A stretch of DNA of 64,000 bases from Chryseobacterium sp. KLBC 52 (GCF_003347605.1 NZ_QDFZ01000005.1:124001-188000); one strand, 5' to 3'. Numbered from the stretch's first letter, positions 9,545-18,163 are shown. The notes: generated from the letters alone by a model not told the origin. Numbers and translations: made by a program.

Positions 9545-10993
9545 TTATTTTTCATTCAGCACGTCATTTACGAAGTCAATCCATTGATAATCCGGAATGG
9601 TTTTGTCGATGAAATAATCGGGTTGAATACCTTTTTCGTCAATGGCCATATCAGGAATACGAAAGCTTTTGGAGAGTGCATAGCCCAGTTTAAACTCGTT
9701 ACAAGGGGAATTTACAAAATACATATTGGAGATATCCAGAACTCCGGCAGTAGTGGTTCCGAAAAGCTTTACTTTTTTACTTTGTTTGGCAGCCAGTAAA
9801 AATTCTTCTGCAGTACTTCCGTTTCCGTTGTTAATGATGATTCCTACATTCTTTGGATATGGTGAAATTTTATCCATTTTGGTGATTCCTACAATTTTTC
9901 CATCATCCTGAAGGCTTACAAATTTACCTAAGTTCTTGCTGAGCTTGTCATAAGCTTTCTTCAGATATTCTCTTTCATCTGCCTGCATACCATATTTCTG
10001 ATAGTTGTCATAGAAATCAAGCATTCTCTGGTTATTCAGTTTTGTAGAATAAAGCTGTGTTCTTACACTTCGGATAGGGTTTGTGTAGAGATAAGGAATA
10101 ATTTTGGCAAAACTGTTATCACTTCCACCACCATTATATCTGATATCAATTATTAGGTTTTCTGTACTTTCAATTTTAGATTTATTGGCTGTAATGACGC
10201 TGTCAATATCTTTTTTCAAAGCACCATTAAATGAAGGGATTCTCAAAAGCAGTGTAGTTTTATTAAGCTGCTTCAGGAACGGTTTTTGTGCCATAATAGC
10301 CTCATAATACGTTTCAATTCCTTCTTCTTTTTCAAATTTCGGGGAAACTCTTTTCAAGGTAAAGTCATTGATTTCAAGATAGTTTTTTCCTACAAGTCTC
10401 ATATCGTGAATTTCCTGTCCGGTTTTATTTCTCAGATAATAGGTTCCTTTGGTTTTATCGGCGTTGAAAGTCAGTTTTAATTCATTAGGTTTCCAGTTTT
10501 CGGCTCCGGACTGTATGATAAAACCTTTATAGACTTCCCCGAACTTTTTAATACCTATTGTATAGGGTTCAACTTCCCAGATTCCTTCAATATCTGAATC
10601 ATTTTTAGATGCAGCTTCTTTTTTGAACTTTTCAAGATCTATTTTCACCAATTCTGTTTTGGTATTTTCATTGACTGCTGGGAGGGCCTCGGTAGCTTTA
10701 TTTTCTATTTTTGAAACTGAAAAATGACCTGATCTGAAGAATTTAAGCCAGTCATATATTGTCTGATAACATTCTGTATCGGATTTTGCATTTTTGATTC
10801 TTTTCAGAAAGTCATCATTATGAGCCTGATAAGCTGGAAGACCTTTTTTATCAATCACATACTGATATCCGGCATCATTTTCTTCAAAGGTCTTTTTTAC
10901 CCACTGATAATTACTTTCACAATTGCAGTTTTGAGCAGAGCTAAAAGAAGTAGAAGTGATAAAAATTAAAAAAAGTGTTTTAATTTTAAGCAT
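9545..10993 (-). CDS. Secreted S41 family peptidase
   Basis: This 482-residue protein has a signal peptide ending near residue 20 (hydrophobic stretch then SSAQ). The N-terminal half is a family-specific region. The C-terminal half is an S41 (tail-specific protease-like) catalytic domain. IDIRYNGGGSDNS forms the substrate-binding strand, and NNGNGSTAEEF carries the likely nucleophile Ser393, followed by GTTTAG. It probably acts outside the cytoplasm on unfolded or tagged proteins, but no substrate can be named. It is a single gene with its own terminator, divergent from an SDR gene. A second, shorter S41 protein is encoded at 26450-27460. Confidence 0.85.
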   Translation of the reverse strand: MLKIKTLFLIFITSTSFSSAQNCNCESNYQWVKKTFEENDAGYQYVIDKKGLPAYQAHNDDFLKRIKNAKSDTECYQTIYDWLKFFRSGHFSVSKIENKATEALPAVNENTKTELVKIDLEKFKKEAASKNDSDIEGIWEVEPYTIGIKKFGEVYKGFIIQSGAENWKPNELKLTFNADKTKGTYYLRNKTGQEIHDMRLVGKNYLEINDFTLKRVSPKFEKEEGIETYYEAIMAQKPFLKQLNKTTLLLRIPSFNGALKKDIDSVITANKSKIESTENLIIDIRYNGGGSDNSFAKIIPYLYTNPIRSVRTQLYSTKLNNQRMLDFYDNYQKYGMQADEREYLKKAYDKLSKNLGKFVSLQDDGKIVGITKMDKISPYPKNVGIIINNGNGSTAEEFLLAAKQSKKVKLFGTTTAGVLDISNMYFVNSPCNEFKLGYALSKSFRIPDMAIDEKGIQPDYFIDKTIPDYQWIDFVNDVLNEK

Positions 10994-11193
10994 ATGTTAG
11001 TTATTAGTTTTGTTGTAAAGCTTACAAATCTAACGATAATTCTGTTTTTTTATGATGCAAAAAAGAGAATTATTCTAAAAAAAATGTTTTCTGGTGCACT
11101 TTCTGAGCTTTTCAGCACTATGAAAATGAACTTTCAGGCAATATGGACCTTCTTAAAATCTTTGAAATTTGTCCATCATTAAAAAAGAATACA

Positions 11194-11985
11194 ATGAGTA
11201 AAACAATTTTAATTACAGGGGCAGCAAGTGGATTTGGAAAGATAGCAGCTTTTGATCTTGCTAAAAAAGGACACAGAATAATCGCTACAGCTCAGGTCTA
11301 TCCTCAAATGAGTGATTTAATCCGTGAAGCTAAAGAACAGGGAGTTGATCTGACTGTCGACAAACTGGATGTAACAAGCCAAAGAGATGTAGAGTATATT
11401 GTAAAGAAGTATAATGATATTGATATTCTCATCAGCAATGCCGGAATTATGGAAGGCGGTCCGATTGCTGAACAGCCCGTAGACATTATCCGTTCTATGT
11501 TTGAAGTGAATGTATTTGGTGCCTTGAATCTTGCACAGGGTTTTATCAAAAGGTTTGTAGAAAAGAAAAGTGGAAAGATTATTTTCACGTCTTCGATGGG
11601 AGGTTTATGGACCGTTCCTTATGTTGCGGCTTATTGTGCTTCAAAACATGCTTTGGAGTCTATTGCAGAAGGGTTGAGGACTGAATTGGCTCCGTTCAAT
11701 ATCAAGATTGCAACTTGTAATCCTGGTGTATTTGGAACAGGTTTCAATGATAGAGGCGTAGATTCTATTTTCCATTGGTATGATCCGAAAACCAACTTTA
11801 CTCCGGAATCAGCGTTTGACGGGGCTGCAGAATCTTTAACACATCAGCTTGATCCTCAGTCTATGGCCGAAGTGATTGTAAATGTAGCTTTAGATGACAA
11901 CAGCAACTTCAGAAATGTTCATCCGAAGGAAACCGAAGAGTTTGTAAAACAGCTTCAGGCAGAGGCATGGACCGCAAAAAGTTAA
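11194..11985 (+). CDS. SDR family oxidoreductase (classical type)
   Basis: The 263-residue classical short-chain dehydrogenase has the NAD(P) motif TGAASGFG at residues 8-15. ISNAG lies near 90, the catalytic Ser is in FTSSMGG, and the Tyr/Lys pair is in YCASKHALE. The upstream in-frame ATG at 11143 would add 17 residues ahead of the typical MSKTILITG start, so 11194 is chosen. A -7-like AATCTTTG at 11157-11164 also supports it. It is followed after 4 bp by a GlcG/HbpS gene and then an AraC regulator, forming a three-gene unit. Substrate is unknown. Confidence 0.87.
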   Translation: MSKTILITGAASGFGKIAAFDLAKKGHRIIATAQVYPQMSDLIREAKEQGVDLTVDKLDVTSQRDVEYIVKKYNDIDILISNAGIMEGGPIAEQPVDIIRSMFEVNVFGALNLAQGFIKRFVEKKSGKIIFTSSMGGLWTVPYVAAYCASKHALESIAEGLRTELAPFNIKIATCNPGVFGTGFNDRGVDSIFHWYDPKTNFTPESAFDGAAESLTHQLDPQSMAEVIVNVALDDNSNFRNVHPKETEEFVKQLQAEAWTAKS

Positions 11986-11989
11986 TGTC

Positions 11990-12391
11990 ATGGAATTGAG
12001 TTATGAAACAGCCGAAAAGGCTTTGCAAACAGCCAGGGAAAAAGCATTATCTCTAAATATTCCTGTAACTATTGCTGTGGTTGATATGGGCGGACACCTT
12101 ATTGCATTAGCAAGACTGGATAGTGTTTATGGAGTGATTGATTTTGCCGTTAAAAAAGCAAGAACTGCCGCTATGTTTGCTGTAAATACTGAAATGATGG
12201 GAAGTATTATCTCAGAAACAGGCATCCATGGATACGGAATGCTCAATTCAAATGAAGGACTTTTAACTATTGCAGGTGGTGTTGTTCTGAAGAATACAGA
12301 AGGAAAAATTATTGGTGCTATAGGTTCTTCAGGGGGAAGCCCGGAGCAGGATAAGGAAATTGCAGAAGCAGGAGCACAGGCTATTGCTTAA
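11990..12391 (+). CDS. GlcG/HbpS family protein (DUF336)
   Basis: The 133-residue protein fits the small GlcG/HbpS fold. It has an N-terminal helix, the strand IPVTIAVVDMGGHLIALARLD, and a glycine-rich end (GAIGSSGGSPEQDKEIA) typical of the family. Members bind haem or cofactor-like ligands or are stress-linked; the role here is unclear. It begins 4 bp after the SDR stop and precedes the AraC gene by 15 bp, so it is co-transcribed with both. Confidence 0.85.
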   Translation: MELSYETAEKALQTAREKALSLNIPVTIAVVDMGGHLIALARLDSVYGVIDFAVKKARTAAMFAVNTEMMGSIISETGIHGYGMLNSNEGLLTIAGGVVLKNTEGKIIGAIGSSGGSPEQDKEIAEAGAQAIA

Positions 12392-12406
12392 ATTTCAGAT
12401 ATTTGC

Positions 12407-13213
12407 ATGATGGAAAATACTTCTGAGATCATATTTGACCAACTGGTTTATTCATGCGCCTTTGAATCTTACAGAGGCCATGAGGAATTTATTCCGGATC
12501 ACTTTCTGGGATTTCAGATATCCGGAGAGACTCATGCTTTTCATGAGCATGGTAAAACGGTGATTAAAGAAAATACAGTAGTTCTGGTCAGAAAAAACCA
12601 ACTGATCAGAACGATCAAATATCCTTCAAGCCATGAAAAGTATCAGTTTGTTTCCATTACATTGGATGATGAAACGCTGAGACAGTATGCTACAGAAAAT
12701 AAAATAACCGTAAATACAGTTTTTAGTGGTAATGAGCGGTTATTTTTTGAGCCTGATGATTTTTTTAAGAGCTATTTTACTTCTCTTATTCCTTACATTA
12801 ATAAAACAAAGAAAATTCCCCCAAAGTTAGCAGCATTAAAGGTGAAGGAAGCTATTGAGTTACTTTTGCTGAGTAATCCGGATCTTAAAAACCTTCTTTT
12901 TGATTTTTCTGAACCGCATAAAATTGATCTTAAGGAGTTTATGAATAAAAACTTTATGTTCAATGTTTCTGTGAATGCTTTTGCAAGGCTTACAGGGCGT
13001 AGTCTTTCGGGATTTAAAAGAGATTTCAGCAAAACTTTTGAGATGACACCCAAGCAATGGCTGAAAGAAAAAAGATTACAAGAAGCCTATTATTTAATTA
13101 AGAACAGAGATAAAAAGCCTTCAGATATTTATCTTGATCTGGGGTTTGAGAATTTGTCTCACTTTTATTCTTCTTTCAAAAAGAAATTCGGGGTGAGAAC
13201 TACTGAAATATAG
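12407..13213 (+). CDS. AraC family transcriptional regulator
   Basis: The 268-residue protein has an N-terminal cupin-like ligand domain (histidine-rich HAFHEHGK near residues 46-53) and a C-terminal AraC DNA-binding domain with both helix-turn-helix units. The first is around NAFARLTGRSLSGFKRDFS; the second is SDIYLDLGFENLSHFYSSFKK. A second ATG at 12410 would remove one residue. It is the last gene of the SDR-GlcG-AraC unit and probably controls that unit. The effector is unknown. Confidence 0.88.
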   Translation: MMENTSEIIFDQLVYSCAFESYRGHEEFIPDHFLGFQISGETHAFHEHGKTVIKENTVVLVRKNQLIRTIKYPSSHEKYQFVSITLDDETLRQYATENKITVNTVFSGNERLFFEPDDFFKSYFTSLIPYINKTKKIPPKLAALKVKEAIELLLLSNPDLKNLLFDFSEPHKIDLKEFMNKNFMFNVSVNAFARLTGRSLSGFKRDFSKTFEMTPKQWLKEKRLQEAYYLIKNRDKKPSDIYLDLGFENLSHFYSSFKKKFGVRTTEI

Positions 13214-13259
13214 CTTTAACCCTTAAAAAAACACAATTATTCTATATGTAACTGTTGGA

Positions 13260-13432
13260 AAAACGCAAAGACGCAAGAAAGGTTTTACAATGTGACTGTT
13301 CTAAGGCGCAAAGATTTTATCTCTGATAAAATGTGATCCTAAATTGTTGATTAATCACAACATCTGCGTAATTCTCCAGGATCTGCGAGAATCTATCAAT
13401 CATTTATGATTTTCCTGCCTCTTTGCGTTTTC
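13260..13432. repeat. Dispersed intergenic repeat (CGCAAAGACGCAA / GATTTTATC-N3-GATAAAAT type)
   Basis: This 225-bp gap holds AACGCAAAGACGCAA, then AAGGCGCAAAGATTTTATC-TCT-GATAAAAT (palindrome at 13313-13332). Next come ATCTGCGTAATTC, ATCTGCGAGAATC and CTCTTTGCGTTTTC, the last an inverted copy of the first motif. Related sequence recurs at 46240-46490 and 51515-51690. No gene is seen. Confidence 0.6.
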
Positions 13433-13438
13433 TTACTG

Positions 13439-14506
13439 TTATGGGATCATATTTTCTGATCTCAATCTTTCAAATACCTGTGTAAAAGAGTCTTCTGTAC
13501 TTGTGTAAGCTGTAAAGCCCAGTTTTCTGCTTTTAGACATATCACACATCACTTCCAATGGTCTTCCCAGATCCAGGTCAGTATGCCATGCAGACGACAG
13601 ACGGTTAAGATTACTTTCTTTGAGATTATATTTTTCTGCAATGGCTGTCCAGGTTTCGTGATCGTTTTCAATTTCTTTTTCAAGAGGTCTTATAGTTCCG
13701 TTGAAACCTTCAGCTTCTACACCGAACCAGTCTGCCAATCTTTTCCAAAGCCATTTCCATCGGAAAACATCTCCGTTAGCAATATTAAAAGCCTGGTTTT
13801 TTGCTGATTCTGTAGATGATGCCCAAACCAATTGCTTAGCCAGGATTCTTGCATCAGTTACATCTGAAACTCCGTTCCATTGAGCTTCTGAGCCCGGCCA
13901 GATGAATTTTCTTCCGGTTTCTTTGCAGATGCTGGCATATACAGCCAATGTAGCTCCGATATTCATAAGATTTCCTACGGCATATCCAACGACTGTGTGA
14001 GGTCTGTGAATACTCCATGTAAAACCGTCTCTTTCAGAAGCTTTGTATACTTCGTCTTCCTGTGCATAATAAAAGTTGGGAAGCGGAAGTCTTGGATGTT
14101 CTTCTCTGACAGGTGTTTCAGGTAAAACTCCTTCTTTAGCATAAGCCTCGAATGGGCCCAGATAATGTTTAAGTCCTGTAACCAAAGCTACATGCTGAAC
14201 CGATTTTTTAGGAGATAAAACGTTTAGCAGGTTTCTCACCAATAGGCTGTTGACACGGATATTTTCTTCTTCGGTGTCATTGCGCATCCATGTGGTAAAG
14301 TAAATATGAGTGGGAGAGATCCCTTCTAATGCTTCTGTAAGGTTCTGCTCATTCAACAGGTCTGCTTTAATGGGACGAAGTCCCGGGATATTGGTGTTCG
14401 GGTTTCTGGATAATCCGTATGTTGTCCAGCCTTGTGCAATCAATTCCTCAGCAAGGTTACTTCCTGTAATTCCGGTAGCACCTACTACCAATGCAATATT
14501 TTCCAT
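13439..14506 (-). CDS. NAD(P)-dependent SDR, PRISE/progesterone-5-beta-reductase-like
   Basis: This 355-residue extended SDR has the Rossmann motif VGATGITGSN at residues 8-17. TGLKHYLGPF carries the lysine and NFYYAQED the tyrosine region, both typical of PRISE enzymes, which reduce enones or other activated double bonds. The family is best known from plants but is common in bacteria. The substrate here is unknown. Two FNR-type boxes and a perfect TAATTTTG lie in its 86-bp upstream gap, directly after a Crp/Fnr gene, so control by that regulator is likely. Confidence 0.85.
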   Translation of the reverse strand: MENIALVVGATGITGSNLAEELIAQGWTTYGLSRNPNTNIPGLRPIKADLLNEQNLTEALEGISPTHIYFTTWMRNDTEEENIRVNSLLVRNLLNVLSPKKSVQHVALVTGLKHYLGPFEAYAKEGVLPETPVREEHPRLPLPNFYYAQEDEVYKASERDGFTWSIHRPHTVVGYAVGNLMNIGATLAVYASICKETGRKFIWPGSEAQWNGVSDVTDARILAKQLVWASSTESAKNQAFNIANGDVFRWKWLWKRLADWFGVEAEGFNGTIRPLEKEIENDHETWTAIAEKYNLKESNLNRLSSAWHTDLDLGRPLEVMCDMSKSRKLGFTAYTSTEDSFTQVFERLRSENMIP

Positions 14507-14528
14507 AAGTATTGTAAAATTTCTTGTA

Positions 14529-14536
14529 CAAAATTA
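14529..14536 (-). promoter_or_regulatory. -7 element of the PRISE-like SDR gene
   Basis: TAATTTTG on the reverse strand is a perfect TAnnTTTG, 23 bp from the ATG. The nearer FNR-type box is centred 37.5 bp upstream of its last base, where a class II activator would bind. Confidence 0.5.
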
Positions 14537-14559
14537 TGGCTGACAGAAGGCTTCTCCCC

Positions 14560-14573
14560 TTGATCTGGATCAT
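14560..14573 (-). promoter_or_regulatory. FNR-type box 1 (TTGAT-CTGG-ATCAT)
   Basis: This site matches TTGAT-N4-ATCAA with one mismatch. It is centred at 14566.5 and spaced 23 bp from box 2. Related boxes with the same spacing to a -7 element are found at 59009, 61023 and 62715. Confidence 0.6.
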
Positions 14574-14582
14574 ACATTTGGG

Positions 14583-14596
14583 TTGATCTGGATCAA
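14583..14596 (-). promoter_or_regulatory. FNR-type box 2 (TTGAT-CTGG-ATCAA, perfect)
   Basis: This perfect dyad overlaps the TGA stop of the upstream Crp/Fnr gene (14593-14595). With box 1 it makes two TTGATCTGGATCA copies 23 bp apart in front of the SDR gene. Confidence 0.6.
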
Positions 14597-15177
14597 GGAT
14601 TATTCAGAGAATTTTTTTTACGGATTCTGCTTACGGTTTCAGGAGCAAGACCAAGATAAGAAGCAATAAGGTTGTGTGGCACTCTTTTGATCATTTCAGG
14701 ATTCTTTTGTGCCAGTTGAAGATATTTTTCTTCAGCAGTATAGCTATTGGAAACAATGAGCCTGTAATCTTTCGTTACGAGACTGTTTTGGTATAAAATT
14801 CTGAAATACCGATCCATCACCGGGATCTCCAGCATCATTTTTTCGTAGTTTTCCAATGTGATCGTCAGTACTTCGGTTTCTTCAATTGCATCAATATTGA
14901 GTACTGATTTTTCCTGATTGATAAAGCTGTTGAAATCTGAGATCCACCAGCCTTCAAAGGCAAACATATTGATGTGCTCATTTCCTTTTTCATCCAGAAA
15001 ATAAGACTTCAGTAGTCCTTTGCTTACAAAAGACAACGATTTGCAGACATCTCCTTCCTGAAGAAGATACTGTTTTCTGCGAAGTTTTTTAAGGGTAAAA
15101 TAAGATTGAACCTGATTCTTCTGTTCGTCTGTGATATCAACCTTATTTTCGATATGGGAAAGCAGCACTTCAAACAT
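14593..15177 (-). CDS. Crp/Fnr family transcriptional regulator with FNR-like recognition helix
   Basis: This 194-residue protein has a cyclic-nucleotide-binding-like beta-roll (about 25-115), a dimer helix, and a short C-terminal helix-turn-helix, NLIASYLGLAPETVSRIRKK. The recognition helix has E180-T-V-S183-R184, the E-x-x-S-R pattern by which FNR/DNR proteins read TTGAT half sites. Only one cysteine (C45) is present, so it is not an iron-sulfur oxygen sensor like E. coli FNR. It lies in a reverse-strand run behind a dehydrogenase and a PPC-domain gene. Its stop overlaps an FNR-type box that precedes the next gene. The signal it senses is unknown. Confidence 0.88.
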   Translation of the reverse strand: MFEVLLSHIENKVDITDEQKNQVQSYFTLKKLRRKQYLLQEGDVCKSLSFVSKGLLKSYFLDEKGNEHINMFAFEGWWISDFNSFINQEKSVLNIDAIEETEVLTITLENYEKMMLEIPVMDRYFRILYQNSLVTKDYRLIVSNSYTAEEKYLQLAQKNPEMIKRVPHNLIASYLGLAPETVSRIRKKNSLNNP

Positions 15178-15225
15178 CCAATAAATATTTCATCAAAATT
15201 ACTATTTTCAAATGCATCAGAAACT

Positions 15226-15672
15226 TTATTTTTCAAAATCATAGAGGTTGATGCCTATTTCCTCATTTTTAATTTTTACAACCCTTGTATTCAACGGATA
15301 GAAAATAAATTCTGCAGCTCCCTGAATTTTCGCCTCCAGAAGATGGCCTGCCAAGGCGGTGTAATCTTCTCTTCCCAATGTAATATGAAGGTGAAGAGTT
15401 TGTTTTCCTTCTATTTCAGACACATTTCCGGAAATATTGGTGACTTCCATCTGTTCTTTGAAAGTCTTGTCTACATATTTTTTGGTCGCCGGATTAAAGA
15501 AACGAAGGGTGGCTTCACTTACAGCTCCTATACCGGTAACTTCTCCCGCCAGGATATTTTGGTTTTGAATAAAGTCTGTTAAACTCTCTACAATATTGGA
15601 ATGATTATAAAGACTAACAATGTAAATATGATCGGCTTTTCTGGCAGACCAATGTTTTCCTTTATAATTCAT
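15226..15672 (-). CDS. PPC (DUF296) domain protein
   Basis: The 148-residue protein is a stand-alone plant-and-prokaryote-conserved domain. It has the conserved HLHITLGREDYTALAGHLLE stretch near residues 95-114 and GEVTGIGAVSEATLRFF in the first half. Bacterial members form trimers; in plants the domain is joined to AT-hooks, which are absent here, so DNA binding is not assured. It starts 11 bp after the dehydrogenase stop and ends 48 bp before the Crp/Fnr gene, so the three are probably one operon. Confidence 0.85.
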   Translation of the reverse strand: MNYKGKHWSARKADHIYIVSLYNHSNIVESLTDFIQNQNILAGEVTGIGAVSEATLRFFNPATKKYVDKTFKEQMEVTNISGNVSEIEGKQTLHLHITLGREDYTALAGHLLEAKIQGAAEFIFYPLNTRVVKIKNEEIGINLYDFEK

Positions 15673-15683
15673 AATCGAAAAAT

Positions 15684-16529
15684 TTATTCTATAGTTTTTA
15701 AATAATTGATGATTCCTATCACATCCTCTTCACCAAAACCTTTGTCATGCGCATTTTGATAGGTTTGAATCAAAGATTCGGATAAAGGATAATCAGCGCC
15801 TGCATTTTTAGCGAGAAGAATATCTTTCAGCATCAGATCAAGGGCAAATGCCGGAGCGTACTCATTAGCAATAAGCATAGGTGTTTTTACTTTGGTAGCA
15901 CCGCTTCCGCTGGCACTTTCATTGATGATTTCCAGCATATCTGATCGTTCAATTCCTAATTTTCCTGCCAATAGAACTGTTTCTGCCAGTCCCTGATAAA
16001 TGGTAGACAGAAAATAATTGATCGATAGTTTTCCTGCAATTCCTTTTCCGTTTTCACCCAAATGTTTTACAGATTTTCCTATTTTCAAAAGATAAGGCAT
16101 CGCACGGTGGATGTCTTTTTCTTCACCTCCCGCCATAATAATCAGGGTTCCTTCTTTTGCAGGTAAGGTACTTCCGGCTACAGGAGCATCAATAAACGAT
16201 GCTTCTTTTATTTTGAGAGCCGCAGCGGTTTCTGTAGAAGTTTCCGGAGAAATGGTACTCATATCCACAAAGAGCTTTCCCTGAATATTTAATGGAATGA
16301 TTTCTTCATATACTGCTTTTACAGCAGTGTCATTAGTTAACATTGTGAATATAATATCACTGTTTTGTACCAGGTCTTTAACTTCGGTATAGACTGTAGA
16401 CTTTTCCTGAAAATCTTTGGCTTTTTCAGAGGATCTGTTATAAACCGAAAGAGGGAATCCTGCTTTTTCAATATTTTTTGCCATTGGATGGCCCATATTT
16501 CCTAATCCGATGAATCCGATTTTTTCCAT
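15684..16529 (-). CDS. NAD(P)-dependent beta-hydroxyacid dehydrogenase family protein
   Basis: The 281-residue enzyme is of the 3-hydroxyisobutyrate/tartronate-semialdehyde reductase/GLYR family. GFIGLGNMGHPMAKN at residues 5-19 binds the cofactor. FIDAPVAGS is the substrate loop, and GKGIAGKLSINY supplies the catalytic lysine. It probably reduces a small carbonyl acid or semialdehyde; the substrate cannot be fixed. It is first in the run dehydrogenase, PPC protein, Crp/Fnr and SDR, and has a good promoter at 16669-16696. Confidence 0.87.
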   Translation of the reverse strand: MEKIGFIGLGNMGHPMAKNIEKAGFPLSVYNRSSEKAKDFQEKSTVYTEVKDLVQNSDIIFTMLTNDTAVKAVYEEIIPLNIQGKLFVDMSTISPETSTETAAALKIKEASFIDAPVAGSTLPAKEGTLIIMAGGEEKDIHRAMPYLLKIGKSVKHLGENGKGIAGKLSINYFLSTIYQGLAETVLLAGKLGIERSDMLEIINESASGSGATKVKTPMLIANEYAPAFALDLMLKDILLAKNAGADYPLSESLIQTYQNAHDKGFGEEDVIGIINYLKTIE

Positions 16530-16668
16530 TGTCCTGATTTCTATTTTGTTATTAATTAAATTGTTATGTTTTCAATCTTCTGAGTGAAGAGGAGTGATCT
16601 TAAGGAAATCGATAAGTATATAAAATACGTCTGTTTTGCAGCAAAATACCGACCAAACAGCTCCATTA

Positions 16669-16696
16669 CAAAATTAAGTTTTAATTATATTTTCAA
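16669..16696 (-). promoter_or_regulatory. Promoter of the dehydrogenase-PPC-Crp operon
   Basis: On the reverse strand TTG (16696-16694), 17 bp, then TAATTTTG (16676-16669): both Bacteroidota elements with allowed spacing. It implies a leader of about 130 nt. Confidence 0.45.
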
Positions 16697-16751
16697 ACAT
16701 AAGTTTTTAAAACCGGAGAAACTTTCAGAAATTTACAGCAAATAAGAATTA

Positions 16752-17381
16752 ATGAAGATTGTAGATATAGACAACTGGAACAGAAAAGAGCATTTTGAAT
16801 TTTTTTCTAACATGGCAAGCCCTTATTTTGGATTTACAACGGAGGTAGACTGTACAAAAGCATATGATATTGCAAAAGAAAAAGGCTATTCTTTTTTTGC
16901 CTATTATTTTCACAAATCTATGGTGGCGATCAACAGAGTGGAGGAGCTAAAGCTCAGAATTATTGATGGGCAGGTGATACTGTTTGACACCGTTCATGCC
17001 GGCAGTACAATTGGCAGACCGGATGGTACTTTCGGTTTTTCATTCACTCCTTTCTCAGAAGATTTCGAAACATTCAATGCAGCTCTGCAGGAAGAAATAA
17101 AAGGAGTACATGAAAGTGCAGGGTTGAGACTTAGCAATGAAAGGTTGGGGAAAGATCATGTCAGACATACTACTATTCCTTGGAATTCATTCAGTGCGAT
17201 ATTGCATCCAACAGATTTTAATACTACAGAATCGGTTCCTAAAATTGCTTTTGGACGATTCAATATCCGTGAAGGAAGAAAATATCTTCCGGTGTCTGTT
17301 GAAGCACATCACGGATTGGCAGATGGAATTCACCTTTCGAAATATCTGGAAGAGTTTCAGAAAGAGTTGGACCAGAATTAG
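16752..17381 (+). CDS. CatA-like O-acetyltransferase (chloramphenicol acetyltransferase family)
   Basis: The 209-residue protein has the CAT active-site motif HHGLADG at residues 186-192 (the catalytic histidine, and the structural Asp191). TIPWNSFS carries the serine corresponding to Ser148 of CAT enzymes. The length is normal for trimeric CatA proteins. It would transfer acetyl from acetyl-CoA to chloramphenicol or another hydroxyl acceptor. It is chromosomal, with no mobile element nearby, so it may be an intrinsic enzyme. Whether it gives resistance cannot be read from the sequence. Confidence 0.85.
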   Translation: MKIVDIDNWNRKEHFEFFSNMASPYFGFTTEVDCTKAYDIAKEKGYSFFAYYFHKSMVAINRVEELKLRIIDGQVILFDTVHAGSTIGRPDGTFGFSFTPFSEDFETFNAALQEEIKGVHESAGLRLSNERLGKDHVRHTTIPWNSFSAILHPTDFNTTESVPKIAFGRFNIREGRKYLPVSVEAHHGLADGIHLSKYLEEFQKELDQN

Positions 17382-17410
17382 AGACCATATTTTTAATCAA
17401 GTATAAGCAG

Positions 17411-17430
17411 AAGCCGGCTGAGTCCGGCTT
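17411..17430. terminator. Hairpin terminator between convergent genes
   Basis: AAGCCGG (17411-17417) pairs with CCGGCTT (17424-17430) around CTGAGT. It is followed by TTCC on the plus strand. It sits between the CAT-like gene and a reverse-strand Crp gene and can serve both. Confidence 0.65.
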
Positions 17431-17437
17431 TTCCATT

Positions 17438-18031
17438 TTAATAATAAATCTTCCCGCGTTCTATTTTCAAAATCTGATCTTTTTCCAGTTGTTTTATGGT
17501 TCTTATAACCGTTTCCACACGCAATCCTGTCAATGAAGCAAGCTGCTGCCGGGTAAGGGGAATCTGGAAAGAATAATGGTTTTTATCATCATGGTAGCTT
17601 TTCAGATAATCCATCAGAAGTTTTAGTTTGGAAACGGGGTTTTGAAATGAGAGGTTATAAAGCATGATATATTTATAATACATCCTTTCGGCAAGACATT
17701 GATAGACATTGAGTGAAATTTCAGGGTTACTTTGAAGCAGTTCCAGAAAATTCTGTCCCGGCATTATAAAAATACTCGAATCTTCTATTGCGACAGCATT
17801 CATAGGATAAGGTCTGTTGACGAAAAGTAACGACTCTCCAAAGCTGTGACCGTCTGATAATATATTTTGGATAAACTCTTTACCGTTTTCCGTATAATTA
17901 TTGAGTTTAATTTTCCCTTTTTCAATCTGGTAATAATGTATAGGAGAATCGTCCTCACGAAAAATAATATCTTCTGCTTTATAATTTTTCATTTCGGCAC
18001 CAAATGAGATAAGTAAATTTTCAGGGATCAT
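17438..18031 (-). CDS. Crp/Fnr family transcriptional regulator
   Basis: The 197-residue protein has a cNMP-binding-like domain in the first 120 residues and a winged helix-turn-helix near the C-terminus (LTRQQLASLTGL then RVETVIRTIKQLE). The recognition helix R-V-E-T-V-I-R is closer to the CRP pattern than to FNR. No cysteine cluster is present. A TGTGGTA-N9-TACCACA palindrome 110 bp upstream (18141-18163) is a candidate autoregulatory site. It is alone on its strand, convergent with the CAT-like gene. Confidence 0.87.
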   Translation of the reverse strand: MIPENLLISFGAEMKNYKAEDIIFREDDSPIHYYQIEKGKIKLNNYTENGKEFIQNILSDGHSFGESLLFVNRPYPMNAVAIEDSSIFIMPGQNFLELLQSNPEISLNVYQCLAERMYYKYIMLYNLSFQNPVSKLKLLMDYLKSYHDDKNHYSFQIPLTRQQLASLTGLRVETVIRTIKQLEKDQILKIERGKIYY

Positions 18032-18140
18032 GGTAGTTATTTAATTTTCATCTAAAATTTTAAATAATCTTTTAGAGACTGCTGATGTTTAAAATTTTAT
18101 AATGATAAAGGAACACCCATTTCATTTATTTCTCCTATGA

Positions 18141-18163
18141 TGTGGTACCATTCATATACCACA
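18141..18163. promoter_or_regulatory. TGTGGTA-N9-TACCACA inverted repeat
   Basis: This perfect 7-bp-arm dyad lies in a 588-bp gap. The same TGTGGTA/CGTGGTA word recurs at 18322, 18333 and 18587 in the same gap. A regulator-binding site is likely; the regulator is a guess (the adjacent Crp or HTH protein). I see no gene in the gap. Confidence 0.45.
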
